From positions 130,102-194,101 of the forward strand of contig JAAVHX010000017.1 of NCBI GenBank assembly GCA_014799475.1: DNA of 64,000 bases. The letters are read 5' to 3'. This document shows, in pieces, positions 25,892-33,731 of the stretch (the first letter of the stretch is position 1; each line of letters begins with the position of its first letter). The translations under genes were made by a program, and so were the position numbers. The notes below the pieces were generated by a model that saw nothing but the letters and a program-made list of their open reading frames with translations, was not told where the DNA came from and did no database searches. This stretch comes from Clostridiales bacterium (GTDB taxonomy: Bacteria; Bacillota; Clostridia; Oscillospirales; Oscillospiraceae).

Positions 25892-27424
25892 TCAATGACT
25901 CCCGCCCCCCCGCCGGGGCTGCTCCTTTAAATATGCCCCGGCGTCCTTGAAAAAGCCGGCGGCGATGAGGACGATGACCGCCCCGATGGGGAAGGCGGCG
26001 ATAATGCTCACCGACTGGAGGCTGCTCATGGAGCTGTCGGAGAACACGAGGGCGATGGGCAGGGCGATGAGGAGCAGGCACCACATCAGCTTCACCGCCC
26101 AGTGGGGGGACTCATCCTGTCCCAGCCTGCGGTAGCTGTAGCAGGAGGCGATGAGGGCGATGGAGTCGAAGGAGGTGGCGTAGAAGGCCACCATGGCGGC
26201 CAGCACCAGGACAAGAACCAGCACCGGGCAGGGCAGGGTCTTTATCATGGAGATGATGAGGGCGTACAGGTCGCCCGTCTCGTTGTACTGGGCGATGAAG
26301 TCCGCCGCTCCGGACATCTGCTGGCCCAGGGAGTAATTGCCCAGCACGATGAAGCTGACAATGGTGGAGCCCACCCCAAAGCCGTAGCCCCCCAGGATGG
26401 TCTGCCGCACCGTCCGCCCCCGGGAGATGCTGCCGATGAAGAAGGGGGCGGCCACGCACCACACCATCCAGTACGACCAGTAGAAAATCGTCCAGTTCTG
26501 GGGGAAGGAGGTGGCGCGCTGGGGGTCGGTAAAGGTGGCCAGCTCGAAGAAATGCCCGATCATCCGGCCCAGGGCCTCCAAGCCAGTCTCGATGATGTAC
26601 CGGGCCTTGCCGCCAAAGAGCAGCACATAGGCCAGCAGGCCGAAGAACAGCCAGATGCAGGACTTGGCCAGCAGGCTGATGCCCTTGAAGCCGTGGAGCA
26701 GGGAGTAGGTGTACACCGCGCAGGTGGCCGCCAGGATGAGGACGGTGACCAGCTCCCGGCTCAGGGGGATGTGGAACAGCTCGTCCAGAATGCCCGCCAT
26801 CAGCGGGGTGGCAAGGCTGAAGGTGGTAGACGTCCCCGCCAGCAGGGCGAACACCGCCAAGAGGTCGATGAACCGGCCCGGTACGCCGTCGGTGTGCTTT
26901 CCCAGGATGGGGCGGCAGGCCTCGGAGTACCGCTGCCGCTCCCGGCGGCGAACGTGGAGCATGAAGCCGAACGCCGCCGCCAGCATGAGGTAAAACCCCC
27001 AGGGGATGAGGCTCCAGTGGAAGATGGGGAACACGCTGGCCCAGTCCTGGACAGAGCCCAGCTCAGCGATATGGGGATCCACGGCGTACAAAATCCACTC
27101 GGAGAAGGAGTAGAACAGGATGTCCGCCGCCAGCCCCGCCGTGAACATCATGGAACCCCAGGTGAAAAAGGAGTATTTGGGCCGTTCCTCCGGCCCGCCC
27201 AGCACGATGCCCCCGTATTTGGAGAGGGCGGCGAACAGGGACAGCAGGAACACGCCCAGCCCGATGATGAGGTACCAGACGCCGAAGGTGTCCCCCAGCA
27301 GGAAGCGGATCTGGCCCAGCACCTGGTTGGAGCGCTCCGGGAAGGCGAGGAACAGCGCGCTCAGGGCCAGGATGCACCCCAGGGGGGCCAGGGTGATGGC
27401 CCAGTCGATTTTCTTCCGCTCCAC
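25892..27424 (-). CDS. BCCT family transporter, probably choline or betaine uptake
   Basis: A 510-aa, 12-TM betaine/choline/carnitine transporter. The family signature is visible as NWTIFYWSYWMVWCVAAPFF near residue 310, with the aromatic box expected for a quaternary ammonium substrate, and SEWILYAVDPH and TFTDPQRATSFP elsewhere. The start is GTG 27424, three bases after the stop of the LicC-like gene. Position in one operon with a choline kinase-like and a cytidylyltransferase gene makes choline the likely substrate, so it would replace LicB of classical lic loci. The C-terminus is short and charged (AYLKEQPRRGGGSH), without an obvious long osmosensing tail. Confidence 0.88.
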   Translation of the reverse strand: MERKKIDWAITLAPLGCILALSALFLAFPERSNQVLGQIRFLLGDTFGVWYLIIGLGVFLLSLFAALSKYGGIVLGGPEERPKYSFFTWGSMMFTAGLAADILFYSFSEWILYAVDPHIAELGSVQDWASVFPIFHWSLIPWGFYLMLAAAFGFMLHVRRRERQRYSEACRPILGKHTDGVPGRFIDLLAVFALLAGTSTTFSLATPLMAGILDELFHIPLSRELVTVLILAATCAVYTYSLLHGFKGISLLAKSCIWLFFGLLAYVLLFGGKARYIIETGLEALGRMIGHFFELATFTDPQRATSFPQNWTIFYWSYWMVWCVAAPFFIGSISRGRTVRQTILGGYGFGVGSTIVSFIVLGNYSLGQQMSGAADFIAQYNETGDLYALIISMIKTLPCPVLVLVLVLAAMVAFYATSFDSIALIASCYSYRRLGQDESPHWAVKLMWCLLLIALPIALVFSDSSMSSLQSVSIIAAFPIGAVIVLIAAGFFKDAGAYLKEQPRRGGGSH

Positions 27425-27425
27425 G

Positions 27426-28148
27426 TTACTTCACCTCGTCCAGATACGTTCGGTAGCTGGGGTCCAGCGCCGCCAGCTCGGCCAGGCTGTCCACCTCCGC
27501 GATGTCCCCGGCTTCCATGGGGAACACCCCCAGCCGGTACTCTTTGGGATAACAGAACAGCGCCACATCGTCCCAGTAGATGTCCCGGCTGTGCCGTCCC
27601 TCAAATTCGATCTCCAGGTGTCGCCTGAGCCGCCGGCCGTCCTGGGCGCTCCACCGGGAGACGCTGTAGAGCTGCCAGCCGTGTTCGCCCCCGGTGCGGC
27701 TGCACGAGGACACCACGCCGTCCTCCACGGTGAGCAGCCACTCGTCCGTGGGAGCGTCCGTCCAAACGGCGTTGTAGCCGGAGCGCTCAAACTCTGGGGC
27801 CAGCACCCGGGGGTCGCGGATGATGAGGTCCGCGTCGGTGATGATGGCGTCCTCCAGGTGCTCCCGGGCGGCGTAAAGAGAGGAGATGTTGTTGCAGGTA
27901 TTGTACCAGGGGTTTTCGATGAGCGTTACGCTGGGGTATTCCCGCTCCAGGACCTTGAACTGCTCCTTGAGGTAGCCCACGACAATGTAAATCTCATGGA
28001 TCCCGTTTGCCATCAGGCCTTGTATCACGGTGTCGATCATCCGCGTGCCGTTGACCCGCACCAGGGACTTGGGGGTGGTCAGGGTGACGGGCCGCATCCG
28101 CTTGCCCTCCCCGGCGGCTACGATGACGGCCCGCTTGGCGGTGTTCAT
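27426..28148 (-). CDS. licC: CTP:phosphocholine cytidylyltransferase-like nucleotidyltransferase (LicC-like)
   Basis: A 240-aa NTP-transferase. The track ORF is open far upstream; the true start is ATG 28148, overlapping the stop of the kinase gene (ATGA). Motifs are AVIVAAGEGKRMRPVTLTTPKSLVRV (nucleotide-binding loop with the catalytic Lys), YIVVGYLKEQF, IENPWYNTCNNISSLYAAREHL and the metal-binding TDADLIIRDP. The NNISSLY and TDAD motifs match LicC, which makes CDP-choline from phosphocholine. Gene order kinase-cytidylyltransferase-transporter supports a phosphocholine pathway. Alternative: a sugar-1-phosphate nucleotidyltransferase, less likely given the neighbours. Confidence 0.85.
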   Translation of the reverse strand: MNTAKRAVIVAAGEGKRMRPVTLTTPKSLVRVNGTRMIDTVIQGLMANGIHEIYIVVGYLKEQFKVLEREYPSVTLIENPWYNTCNNISSLYAAREHLEDAIITDADLIIRDPRVLAPEFERSGYNAVWTDAPTDEWLLTVEDGVVSSCSRTGGEHGWQLYSVSRWSAQDGRRLRRHLEIEFEGRHSRDIYWDDVALFCYPKEYRLGVFPMEAGDIAEVDSLAELAALDPSYRTYLDEVK

Positions 28149-29113
28149 GGCAATGCCTCCCCCAGACGCTCCAGCTCCCGCCGGACGATTTCGCAGTAGT
28201 CCCGGGCGTAGCGGTACTGGGCCAGGGAATAGGCCCCGAACTCCACCCCCAGGGAGCGTTTGTATTCGCACCAGTTGCTCCACAGCAAACCGCACACGGC
28301 GATGTAGCCGTAAATCTTGATCCGGGTCAGCGGGGGACAGCCCCCAATGAAATACTGGTCGATGAGCTTGTCCGCCTGCTCCCGGCCGTACATGGCGTAG
28401 ATGCAGAACATGGCGATGTCCACATGGGGGTCCTGCATGGCGGCGTACTCCCAGTCGATGAGGCGGATCTCCTCCTGCCCTTGCCCGTTCTGGAAGAACA
28501 GGAAGTTGTCCGGCACGGCGTCGATGTGGGTGAGTACCTTTTTCCCCGCATGGGCGTCCAGGAAGGGCTTTAAGCGGAACACGCGCTCCTTGGTCTCCCG
28601 GTAATCGGGATAGGCGGAGGGCCGGCCATCCCACAGGGATTCGTAGAAGTCGATGTGGCCGAACAGGTCGAATTCGTGGTCTGCCCGGAGCCCCAGCCCA
28701 TGGAAAGAGCGCAGCTTGTCCATACAGGCGGCGGTTTCCCGCCCATTCATGGGGTCGCAGGTGCGGGCGCCTTCGATGAACCGGGAGATCTTGTAGCCGC
28801 TGTCCGGGTCGATGTAGAGCACGTCCTCGCACAGCCCACGGCCCTGGATGAGACGGTACACCGCCGCTTCCGACCGGCGGTCGATGAGCCGTCCGGTGCC
28901 CTCCCCGGGGACGCGCATGATGTATTTCTCCCCCCGGCAGGAGAAGAGGAAGGAGCGGTTGGTCATGCCCTTTTTCAGGGCGGAGACGCCGGTGACCTCC
29001 TCCGGATCGGCGCGGAGCACCGTCCCGATCACCTCCAAGTCGTGGGGGGTGAGCAGGCCGAACCGGGCGGTATCCGCCGGGGCCCGGAAATTGTCATGAG
29101 CTTGTGTGTTCAT
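28145..29113 (-). CDS. licA: Choline kinase-like phosphotransferase (LicA-like)
   Basis: A 322-aa protein of the choline/ethanolamine kinase and APH-like superfamily, phosphorylating choline with ATP. Visible motifs: the N-lobe KKGMTNRSFLFSCRGEKYIM, the Brenner motif HIDAVPDNFLFF (HxDxxxxN), the metal-binding IDWEYAAMQDPHVDIA, and an aromatic C-terminal part (GYIAVCGLLWSNWCEY) that in choline kinases forms the choline pocket. Length matches LicA. The start ATG 29113 follows GGAAGG. It is the first gene of a tight three-gene unit with the cytidylyltransferase and the BCCT transporter, so its product probably feeds CDP-choline for decoration of surface polymers. No clear promoter was found directly upstream. 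Confidence 0.87.
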   Translation of the reverse strand: MNTQAHDNFRAPADTARFGLLTPHDLEVIGTVLRADPEEVTGVSALKKGMTNRSFLFSCRGEKYIMRVPGEGTGRLIDRRSEAAVYRLIQGRGLCEDVLYIDPDSGYKISRFIEGARTCDPMNGRETAACMDKLRSFHGLGLRADHEFDLFGHIDFYESLWDGRPSAYPDYRETKERVFRLKPFLDAHAGKKVLTHIDAVPDNFLFFQNGQGQEEIRLIDWEYAAMQDPHVDIAMFCIYAMYGREQADKLIDQYFIGGCPPLTRIKIYGYIAVCGLLWSNWCEYKRSLGVEFGAYSLAQYRYARDYCEIVRRELERLGEALP

Positions 29114-29140
29114 TCAGCTGTTTCCTTCCAATGTCCGAAA

Positions 29141-29176
29141 GCCCCCGGTCTGTTCCAGTAGAGCGGACCGGGGGCC
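29141..29176 (-). terminator. Hairpin between the YidC-fusion gene and the lic genes
   Basis: GCCCCCGGTC / GACCGGGGGC stem with a 15-base loop followed by TTTCGG on the minus strand. The T-run is weak, so partial read-through into the lic genes is plausible, especially as no separate promoter is evident for them. Confidence 0.65.
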
Positions 29177-29191
29177 TTTGTCTGCGTTTTA

Positions 29192-31300
29192 CTACCGCCC
29201 AATTTCCCCGCCGGACGGGCTGTGGGAGGCGATTTGGCCGGGATAGCGGCGCTCCAGGCGGTGGATGATATACTGGGCCCCCGCCTGGCCGCTGCGGCCC
29301 AGGTTGTAGAAATGCTGCTGTTTCAGCGCGGCGATGCGCTCCTTGTAGTCCTCCTGATGGGCCAGCAGCTCCTCCACCACGGGGGCCAGGTTTTTGACCT
29401 CGTCCTTTTCCACCTGACGGCCCACCTTGGGGCGGGCGGTGATGTCAAAGGGGACCAGGGGGATCTTCTGCCAGTCCTCGTTGACCACCTTCATCTGGGT
29501 GTTGATGAACAGGGAGGGCTTATCGGTGGTGAAGGAGAACTCGAAGGCGATGCCGCTCCAGTCGGTGATGACCAGGTCGGCGGTGTACACCGTCACGTTG
29601 GAGGAAAAGTCCGTCTCAATGATAAAGTCGTCTCCCACCTTGTCCTGATACCGCTGGATGATCTCCTTCATCCGCGTGGGGAACCGGCGCACATACTGGG
29701 GATGGGGCCGGATGACGATGCGGTATCCCCTGCCGCACAGGGCGTTTACCAGGTCGTCCAGGCAGGAGTCCATGATGTTGTCGTACTGCCAGGAGGGGGC
29801 GATGAGGATGGTCGTTTTCTCGTTTGACCCCTTGTCCATGGCGGTATACGCGGCGATCATGTCGTCGATGAGGCCGTAGCCGCACTCGATGATCCGCTTT
29901 TTCTTCACGTGCCGCAGCTTCTCAATGGCCCGGGCCTCAATGGCCTGCTCCCGGCTGACCACCAGCAGGGTGTCGTAGGCGTCCAGCGCCCCGGTGCGGT
30001 AGGCCAGGTTGTCGCTGCTGCACCCGTGGTCCATAAAGACATACTCCACGTTCTCCTTCACCCGGGAGCGTTTGATGTGGTATTTTTCCAGGTCGGGGGT
30101 GGTCATCACCACCATGTCCGCCTCCAGCTTCATCATCAGGGAGATCAGCCGGGTCTCGTCCACGTAGTAGGGCCGGATGCGGGGCTCGTTTTTCTGGAAG
30201 ATGGCGTCCTCCGGGTCGCTGGTGACATAGTGGATGGTCAGATCGGTGTTTTTCAGCAGCGCCTCGATGAGGGCGCTGAAATACTTGTAGAACCCGCTGC
30301 CCTCGGAGTAGAACATGATCTTCATGTTCCCCTTGTTTTCCTTGGAGAAGAACTCCTTGTAGTACTTCTTGGCCAGGGCGGCGTTTTGCCTCTTCCGCTC
30401 CCGATCCTGGGCGGCGGAGCGCTTCATTTCCTCCAGCAGGGCGTAGTCGATGTACTGCTTGGGGGAGTAGACGGCGTTGCACAGGAACATGACCCCGATG
30501 GAGAACAGGTTGCCGAAGGTCCAGTACAGCCCCACCCCCGCCGGGACGATAAAGGCGAAGAAGGTGGAAAAGGCGATCATGAACAGGGTCATGCCCCACT
30601 GGGACAGCTTGTTCTGCTCGATTTGCAGCACGTTCACCTTGTTCTGCACCCAGCACATGACGAGGGCGGACAGCCCCGCCAGCACCGGGATGAGGAACAG
30701 GGCATCCAGAGTGCGGACGCTGGGGGTCTCGGCCAGGTTGATGCCGAAGAAGGTCATACGCAGATCCTGGATCCGGGCAATGGCCTCCGCCGAGCCGGGG
30801 ATGGAAGCAAAGGCGTCCGGCATGGCCCGCACCCGCTCCACCACGGAGAGCTGGGCGGTGGAGCCCAGCTCGTCCACCGTCACCGACATGAGCTGGGCGG
30901 TCTGGGCCACAAAGGCCCGCTGGAGCTCCGGGGTCAGGTGGAGGATGTGTTTTAAGGGCTTGTACACCACGTCCAGCAGGCCCAGGATGATGGGCAGCTG
31001 GAGCAGCAGGGGGATGACCCCCGCCATGGGGTTATAGTGCTCCTGCTTGTACAGGGCGGATTGGGCGTCGATGAAGGCGTCGCTGTCGTCCACATATTGA
31101 TAGCGGAGCATATCCAGCTGGGGCTTCATCTTCACCATTTTGATCGAGTTTTTCTGCACCAGCAGGGAGATAGGGAACATGACCGCCTTGGTCAGCAGGG
31201 TGAAGGCCAGGATGGCGATCCCGTAGTTGCGAAACAGCCAATAGCAGCCGTACATCAGCCAGCCAAGCGGCGTCCCAATGATCGTATTGATGAGTTCCAT
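29192..31300 (-). CDS. Fusion of a YidC/Oxa1 membrane insertase with a CDP-glycerol glycerophosphotransferase
   Basis: A single uninterrupted 702-codon frame. Residues about 1-290 are YidC/Oxa1-like: NYGIAILAFTLLTKAVMFPI, QKNSIKMVKMKPQ, NPMAGVIPLLLQLPIILGLL and the last TMs (WGMTLFMIAFSTFFAFIVPAGVGLYWTFGN). The groove Arg of YidC appears as Lys (LLTKAVMFP), and no lipoprotein signal precedes TM1. After a charged linker (about 290-325), residues about 326-690 match the TagF/TagB-type glycerophosphotransferase: MDHGCSSDN, ILIAPSWQYDN, RPHPQY and TDWSGIAFEFSFTTDKPSLF. The second domain would polymerise glycerol phosphate on a lipid-linked acceptor at the inner membrane face, with the YidC part as anchor, insertase or both. 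The GAGGTG ribosome site is rather far from the ATG. Confidence 0.9.
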   Translation of the reverse strand: MELINTIIGTPLGWLMYGCYWLFRNYGIAILAFTLLTKAVMFPISLLVQKNSIKMVKMKPQLDMLRYQYVDDSDAFIDAQSALYKQEHYNPMAGVIPLLLQLPIILGLLDVVYKPLKHILHLTPELQRAFVAQTAQLMSVTVDELGSTAQLSVVERVRAMPDAFASIPGSAEAIARIQDLRMTFFGINLAETPSVRTLDALFLIPVLAGLSALVMCWVQNKVNVLQIEQNKLSQWGMTLFMIAFSTFFAFIVPAGVGLYWTFGNLFSIGVMFLCNAVYSPKQYIDYALLEEMKRSAAQDRERKRQNAALAKKYYKEFFSKENKGNMKIMFYSEGSGFYKYFSALIEALLKNTDLTIHYVTSDPEDAIFQKNEPRIRPYYVDETRLISLMMKLEADMVVMTTPDLEKYHIKRSRVKENVEYVFMDHGCSSDNLAYRTGALDAYDTLLVVSREQAIEARAIEKLRHVKKKRIIECGYGLIDDMIAAYTAMDKGSNEKTTILIAPSWQYDNIMDSCLDDLVNALCGRGYRIVIRPHPQYVRRFPTRMKEIIQRYQDKVGDDFIIETDFSSNVTVYTADLVITDWSGIAFEFSFTTDKPSLFINTQMKVVNEDWQKIPLVPFDITARPKVGRQVEKDEVKNLAPVVEELLAHQEDYKERIAALKQQHFYNLGRSGQAGAQYIIHRLERRYPGQIASHSPSGGEIGR

Positions 31301-31343
31301 ACCGTTGTGACGACACCTCGTCTTTCCGTGGGGACGGCCCCAT

Positions 31344-31844
31344 TCATTTCCGTGGGGCGGTGCAGATGTGCAGGGCCCGCTTCAGCTCCTCCACCTTTTT
31401 GCGCTCCTCCGCCAGCAGGCGGCGCAGCTCCCGGTTTTCAGCGGCCAGGCCGCCCTCGCCCCCCGTCTCGTCAAAGGGGTCGGCGGGAGTGTCGGGAAGG
31501 GAGACAGGTTCCGTCGCGTATGCCCGCTCCGCCGCCGGGGCGGGGGAGGGGGAAGCCTGGGCCTGGGGGGCGGCGGGCTCCAGCTCGTAATCGCCGTAGC
31601 CGGTGTCGTCATCGTCGTCCATGGCATAGGACTGGAGGCTGGCGCGGCTGCTCCGGCCCTTGGAGAATTTGCGCTTCAGTTTGCGCAGGTAGAAGCTGAA
31701 GCCCGCGCCCGCCGCGATGGCCACCCCCGCGATAAGCTGGATCATATAGGTCATGGCGGACGGGTCGATATAGGCGGATACCGTCGCCGGGGACAATGGC
31801 CGCCCACGGACCAAAAGGCAGGTGAACAGGGCAAGTGTGTTCAT
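31344..31844 (-). CDS. Small single-pass membrane protein with charged coiled-coil tail
   Basis: A 166-aa protein. A first hydrophobic stretch (MNTLALFTCLLV) may be a signal; then the motif SAYIDPSAMTYMIQLIAGVAI leads into a second hydrophobic helix and a basic stop (RKLKRKF). The AYIDP-TM motif recurs in small proteins encoded beside surface-polymer sulfatase-like genes in clostridia. The cytoplasmic part is acidic (MDDDDD), then Pro/Ala-rich, then a C-terminal coiled coil (AENRELRRLLAEERKKVEEL). The ATG follows AGGAGG, closely downstream of the sulfatase-like gene. Perhaps an assembly or scaffold partner for the neighbouring enzymes; function unknown. Confidence 0.75.
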   Translation of the reverse strand: MNTLALFTCLLVRGRPLSPATVSAYIDPSAMTYMIQLIAGVAIAAGAGFSFYLRKLKRKFSKGRSSRASLQSYAMDDDDDTGYGDYELEPAAPQAQASPSPAPAAERAYATEPVSLPDTPADPFDETGGEGGLAAENRELRRLLAEERKKVEELKRALHICTAPRK

Positions 31845-31860
31845 GGAGTGACCTCCTATT

Positions 31861-33648
31861 TTACCAGACGTGGGGTTCTAGCGGGGTGAGCTGGGTCAGG
31901 TTCCAGTTGGAGAAGTCGTTGCCGTCCCCGCGGATCACGTAGGTGCCCATATACGCGTCCCGGGTGGTCAGGGCCTCGTCGTACAGCAGCATCCAGAAGG
32001 TGCGCGTCATATCCTCGTCCTCGCCGATGGACTCGATGGTCCGGCCGTATTTTGCGGTGTCCAGCCCAAACCACCCGGCGATGGAGGCCCGGAGGTTGTC
32101 CTGGCAGATCTGCTTGTGGGACAGCGCCATGGGCTGGCTGGTGTCGGCGTGGGCGGGCTTGATGAGCAGGGGGAGCAGCCGGGGGCCGTCCAGGCGGCTC
32201 AGGCCCTGGGTGGTGGTGGTCCAGCCGTCCGCCGACCAGTCGGGGTAATCGGCGGCGTGGTCGGTGGTGATGACCACGGTGGTGTCGTCATAGACGCCCT
32301 TTTCCCGCAGTTCGTCCAGGTATTGGAGGATCATCTCCATATTTCCCACCATCTGGTCGTGCTGGCCCGCGGAGTCCCACCTTGTCTCCACCCGCTCCGC
32401 CGTCTCGCCCATGTTGAAGGGGTAGTGGGCGCCCTGAAGATGGTAGAAGCGGAAGCACCCGGTCAGCTGGTCGCTGACGCTCAGGCCCTGGGCGCGGTAG
32501 CGGGCCCAGAATTCAGGGTCGTCGATCTGGTAGAGATCTCCGCTGGGGGCGGTCTGGACCGCGTCCAGGTCGCCGGTATAGAGCTGGAAATAGGGCTTGA
32601 GGGCCTCCGGCGCGTAGCGGTAGGCGGACAGTTCCAGCATTTTTGTCAGCATGATCCGGCGGCTGTAGCGCACCGTGCTCTGGCCGATGTTGTCGATCTT
32701 GCCCTCCACGTTGTCCATCTCGCCAACCACGTCGCCCACGTGGGAGTAAAGCCCCACCTGACAGCCCGTATCATGGAGGTCGGACAAAAAGGAGGAGCGC
32801 CCCCACGCCCGGCGGAAATAGTCCCGCTTGCGGATCTCGAAGGGGGCGGCGTCATCGTCCCGGACGCCGGTGAGCAGGTAGGTGACGGAGGCATAGGTGC
32901 GGCTGAAGCTGCCGGTGAAGTCCTGATAGCTGGTGAAGCCGCCCAGCTCCGCCTCCCACTCCGGGTGCTGGGCGATCAGGTCGTCCAGATAGGAGCGGTC
33001 GCAGCGGTCCAGCAGAAAGACCACCACATTCTGAGAGGGAGCAAGCTCAAAAATGCCCTGGGTGGAGAGATAGCGCTCCTGGAGCGCGGAGAGGTTAGTG
33101 GTATTCATCAGGCTAAAGAGGGCCACCGCCTGCATCGCCGCCAGCAGCAGGGACACGGTTTCCAGCGTCCGCGTCCACAGCCTCCGGCTGAAGTACAGCA
33201 GGAGGAACACGGCTCCGATGACGATCATCCAGACCACAAGGTTCTTCAGCATGGTCCCCCTGTAGTTCTGCCACGTCACCGAGGTGCCGTCCAGCGTGCC
33301 GTGATCCACGTTCCAAAAGTTCCCCTGGAGGTAGCCCGCCAGGGTTACCGCGAAAAGGAGGGACACGGCGTAATTGAAGGGTTTGCCCCGGAGCAGCAGC
33401 AAAACAGCCAGCAAAACGGCAAAAATCCCCAGCCCCGCCAGCGCCAGGACAGGCGCCAGCAGGCTGAAGGGAAAGGTCATATCGCCGGTATTTTGCAGAT
33501 ACAGCTCACAGGGGCCAAAGAAGATGAACGTGAACACGCAGTTCAGCGCACAGGCGGCGGCAAGGAACAAGCGGGTCCGAAAGGCCCGCTTGTCCATCCA
33601 AAGCGCGCTCCATTTTCTGCCGACGGAAGCTTTCAGCTCTTGGAGCAT
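31861..33648 (-). CDS. Membrane-anchored alkaline phosphatase-superfamily (sulfatase/LtaS-like) enzyme
   Basis: A 595-aa protein with four or five N-terminal TM segments (to about residue 205) and a large extracytoplasmic domain. The start is set at ATG 33648, eight bases after GGGAGGA. The catalytic domain opens with VVVFLLDRCDRSYLDDL (metal-binding Asp), continues with GSFSRTYASVTYLLTG (likely nucleophile Thr/Ser), HLQGAHYPFN, and closes with VVITTDHAADY (metal-binding Asp-His). This layout matches LTA synthase and phosphoethanolamine or phosphoglycerol transferases, which modify surface polymers from lipid donors. Which group it transfers is not predictable. A perfect-spacing promoter lies directly upstream. 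Confidence 0.85.
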   Translation of the reverse strand: MLQELKASVGRKWSALWMDKRAFRTRLFLAAACALNCVFTFIFFGPCELYLQNTGDMTFPFSLLAPVLALAGLGIFAVLLAVLLLLRGKPFNYAVSLLFAVTLAGYLQGNFWNVDHGTLDGTSVTWQNYRGTMLKNLVVWMIVIGAVFLLLYFSRRLWTRTLETVSLLLAAMQAVALFSLMNTTNLSALQERYLSTQGIFELAPSQNVVVFLLDRCDRSYLDDLIAQHPEWEAELGGFTSYQDFTGSFSRTYASVTYLLTGVRDDDAAPFEIRKRDYFRRAWGRSSFLSDLHDTGCQVGLYSHVGDVVGEMDNVEGKIDNIGQSTVRYSRRIMLTKMLELSAYRYAPEALKPYFQLYTGDLDAVQTAPSGDLYQIDDPEFWARYRAQGLSVSDQLTGCFRFYHLQGAHYPFNMGETAERVETRWDSAGQHDQMVGNMEMILQYLDELREKGVYDDTTVVITTDHAADYPDWSADGWTTTTQGLSRLDGPRLLPLLIKPAHADTSQPMALSHKQICQDNLRASIAGWFGLDTAKYGRTIESIGEDEDMTRTFWMLLYDEALTTRDAYMGTYVIRGDGNDFSNWNLTQLTPLEPHVW

Positions 33649-33690
33649 AGGATCGGTTCCTCCCAACGGTTCGGTTTACATTGATACATT

Positions 33691-33719
33691 AATATACACT
33701 CAATGCCGGAGGATGTCAA
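33691..33719 (-). promoter_or_regulatory. Internal promoter before the 595-aa sulfatase-like gene
   Basis: On the minus strand, TTGACA, 17 bases, then TATATT, in the short gap between two genes on the same strand. The two sulfatase-like genes can therefore be expressed separately. Confidence 0.85.
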
Positions 33720-33731
33720 CCCAAGCGCGGT

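Noticed and set aside
31032-31343. 103-aa minus-strand ORF overlapping the start of the YidC fusion
   Set aside because: It is a different frame of the YidC domain without recognisable sequence; the YidC frame carries all family motifs.
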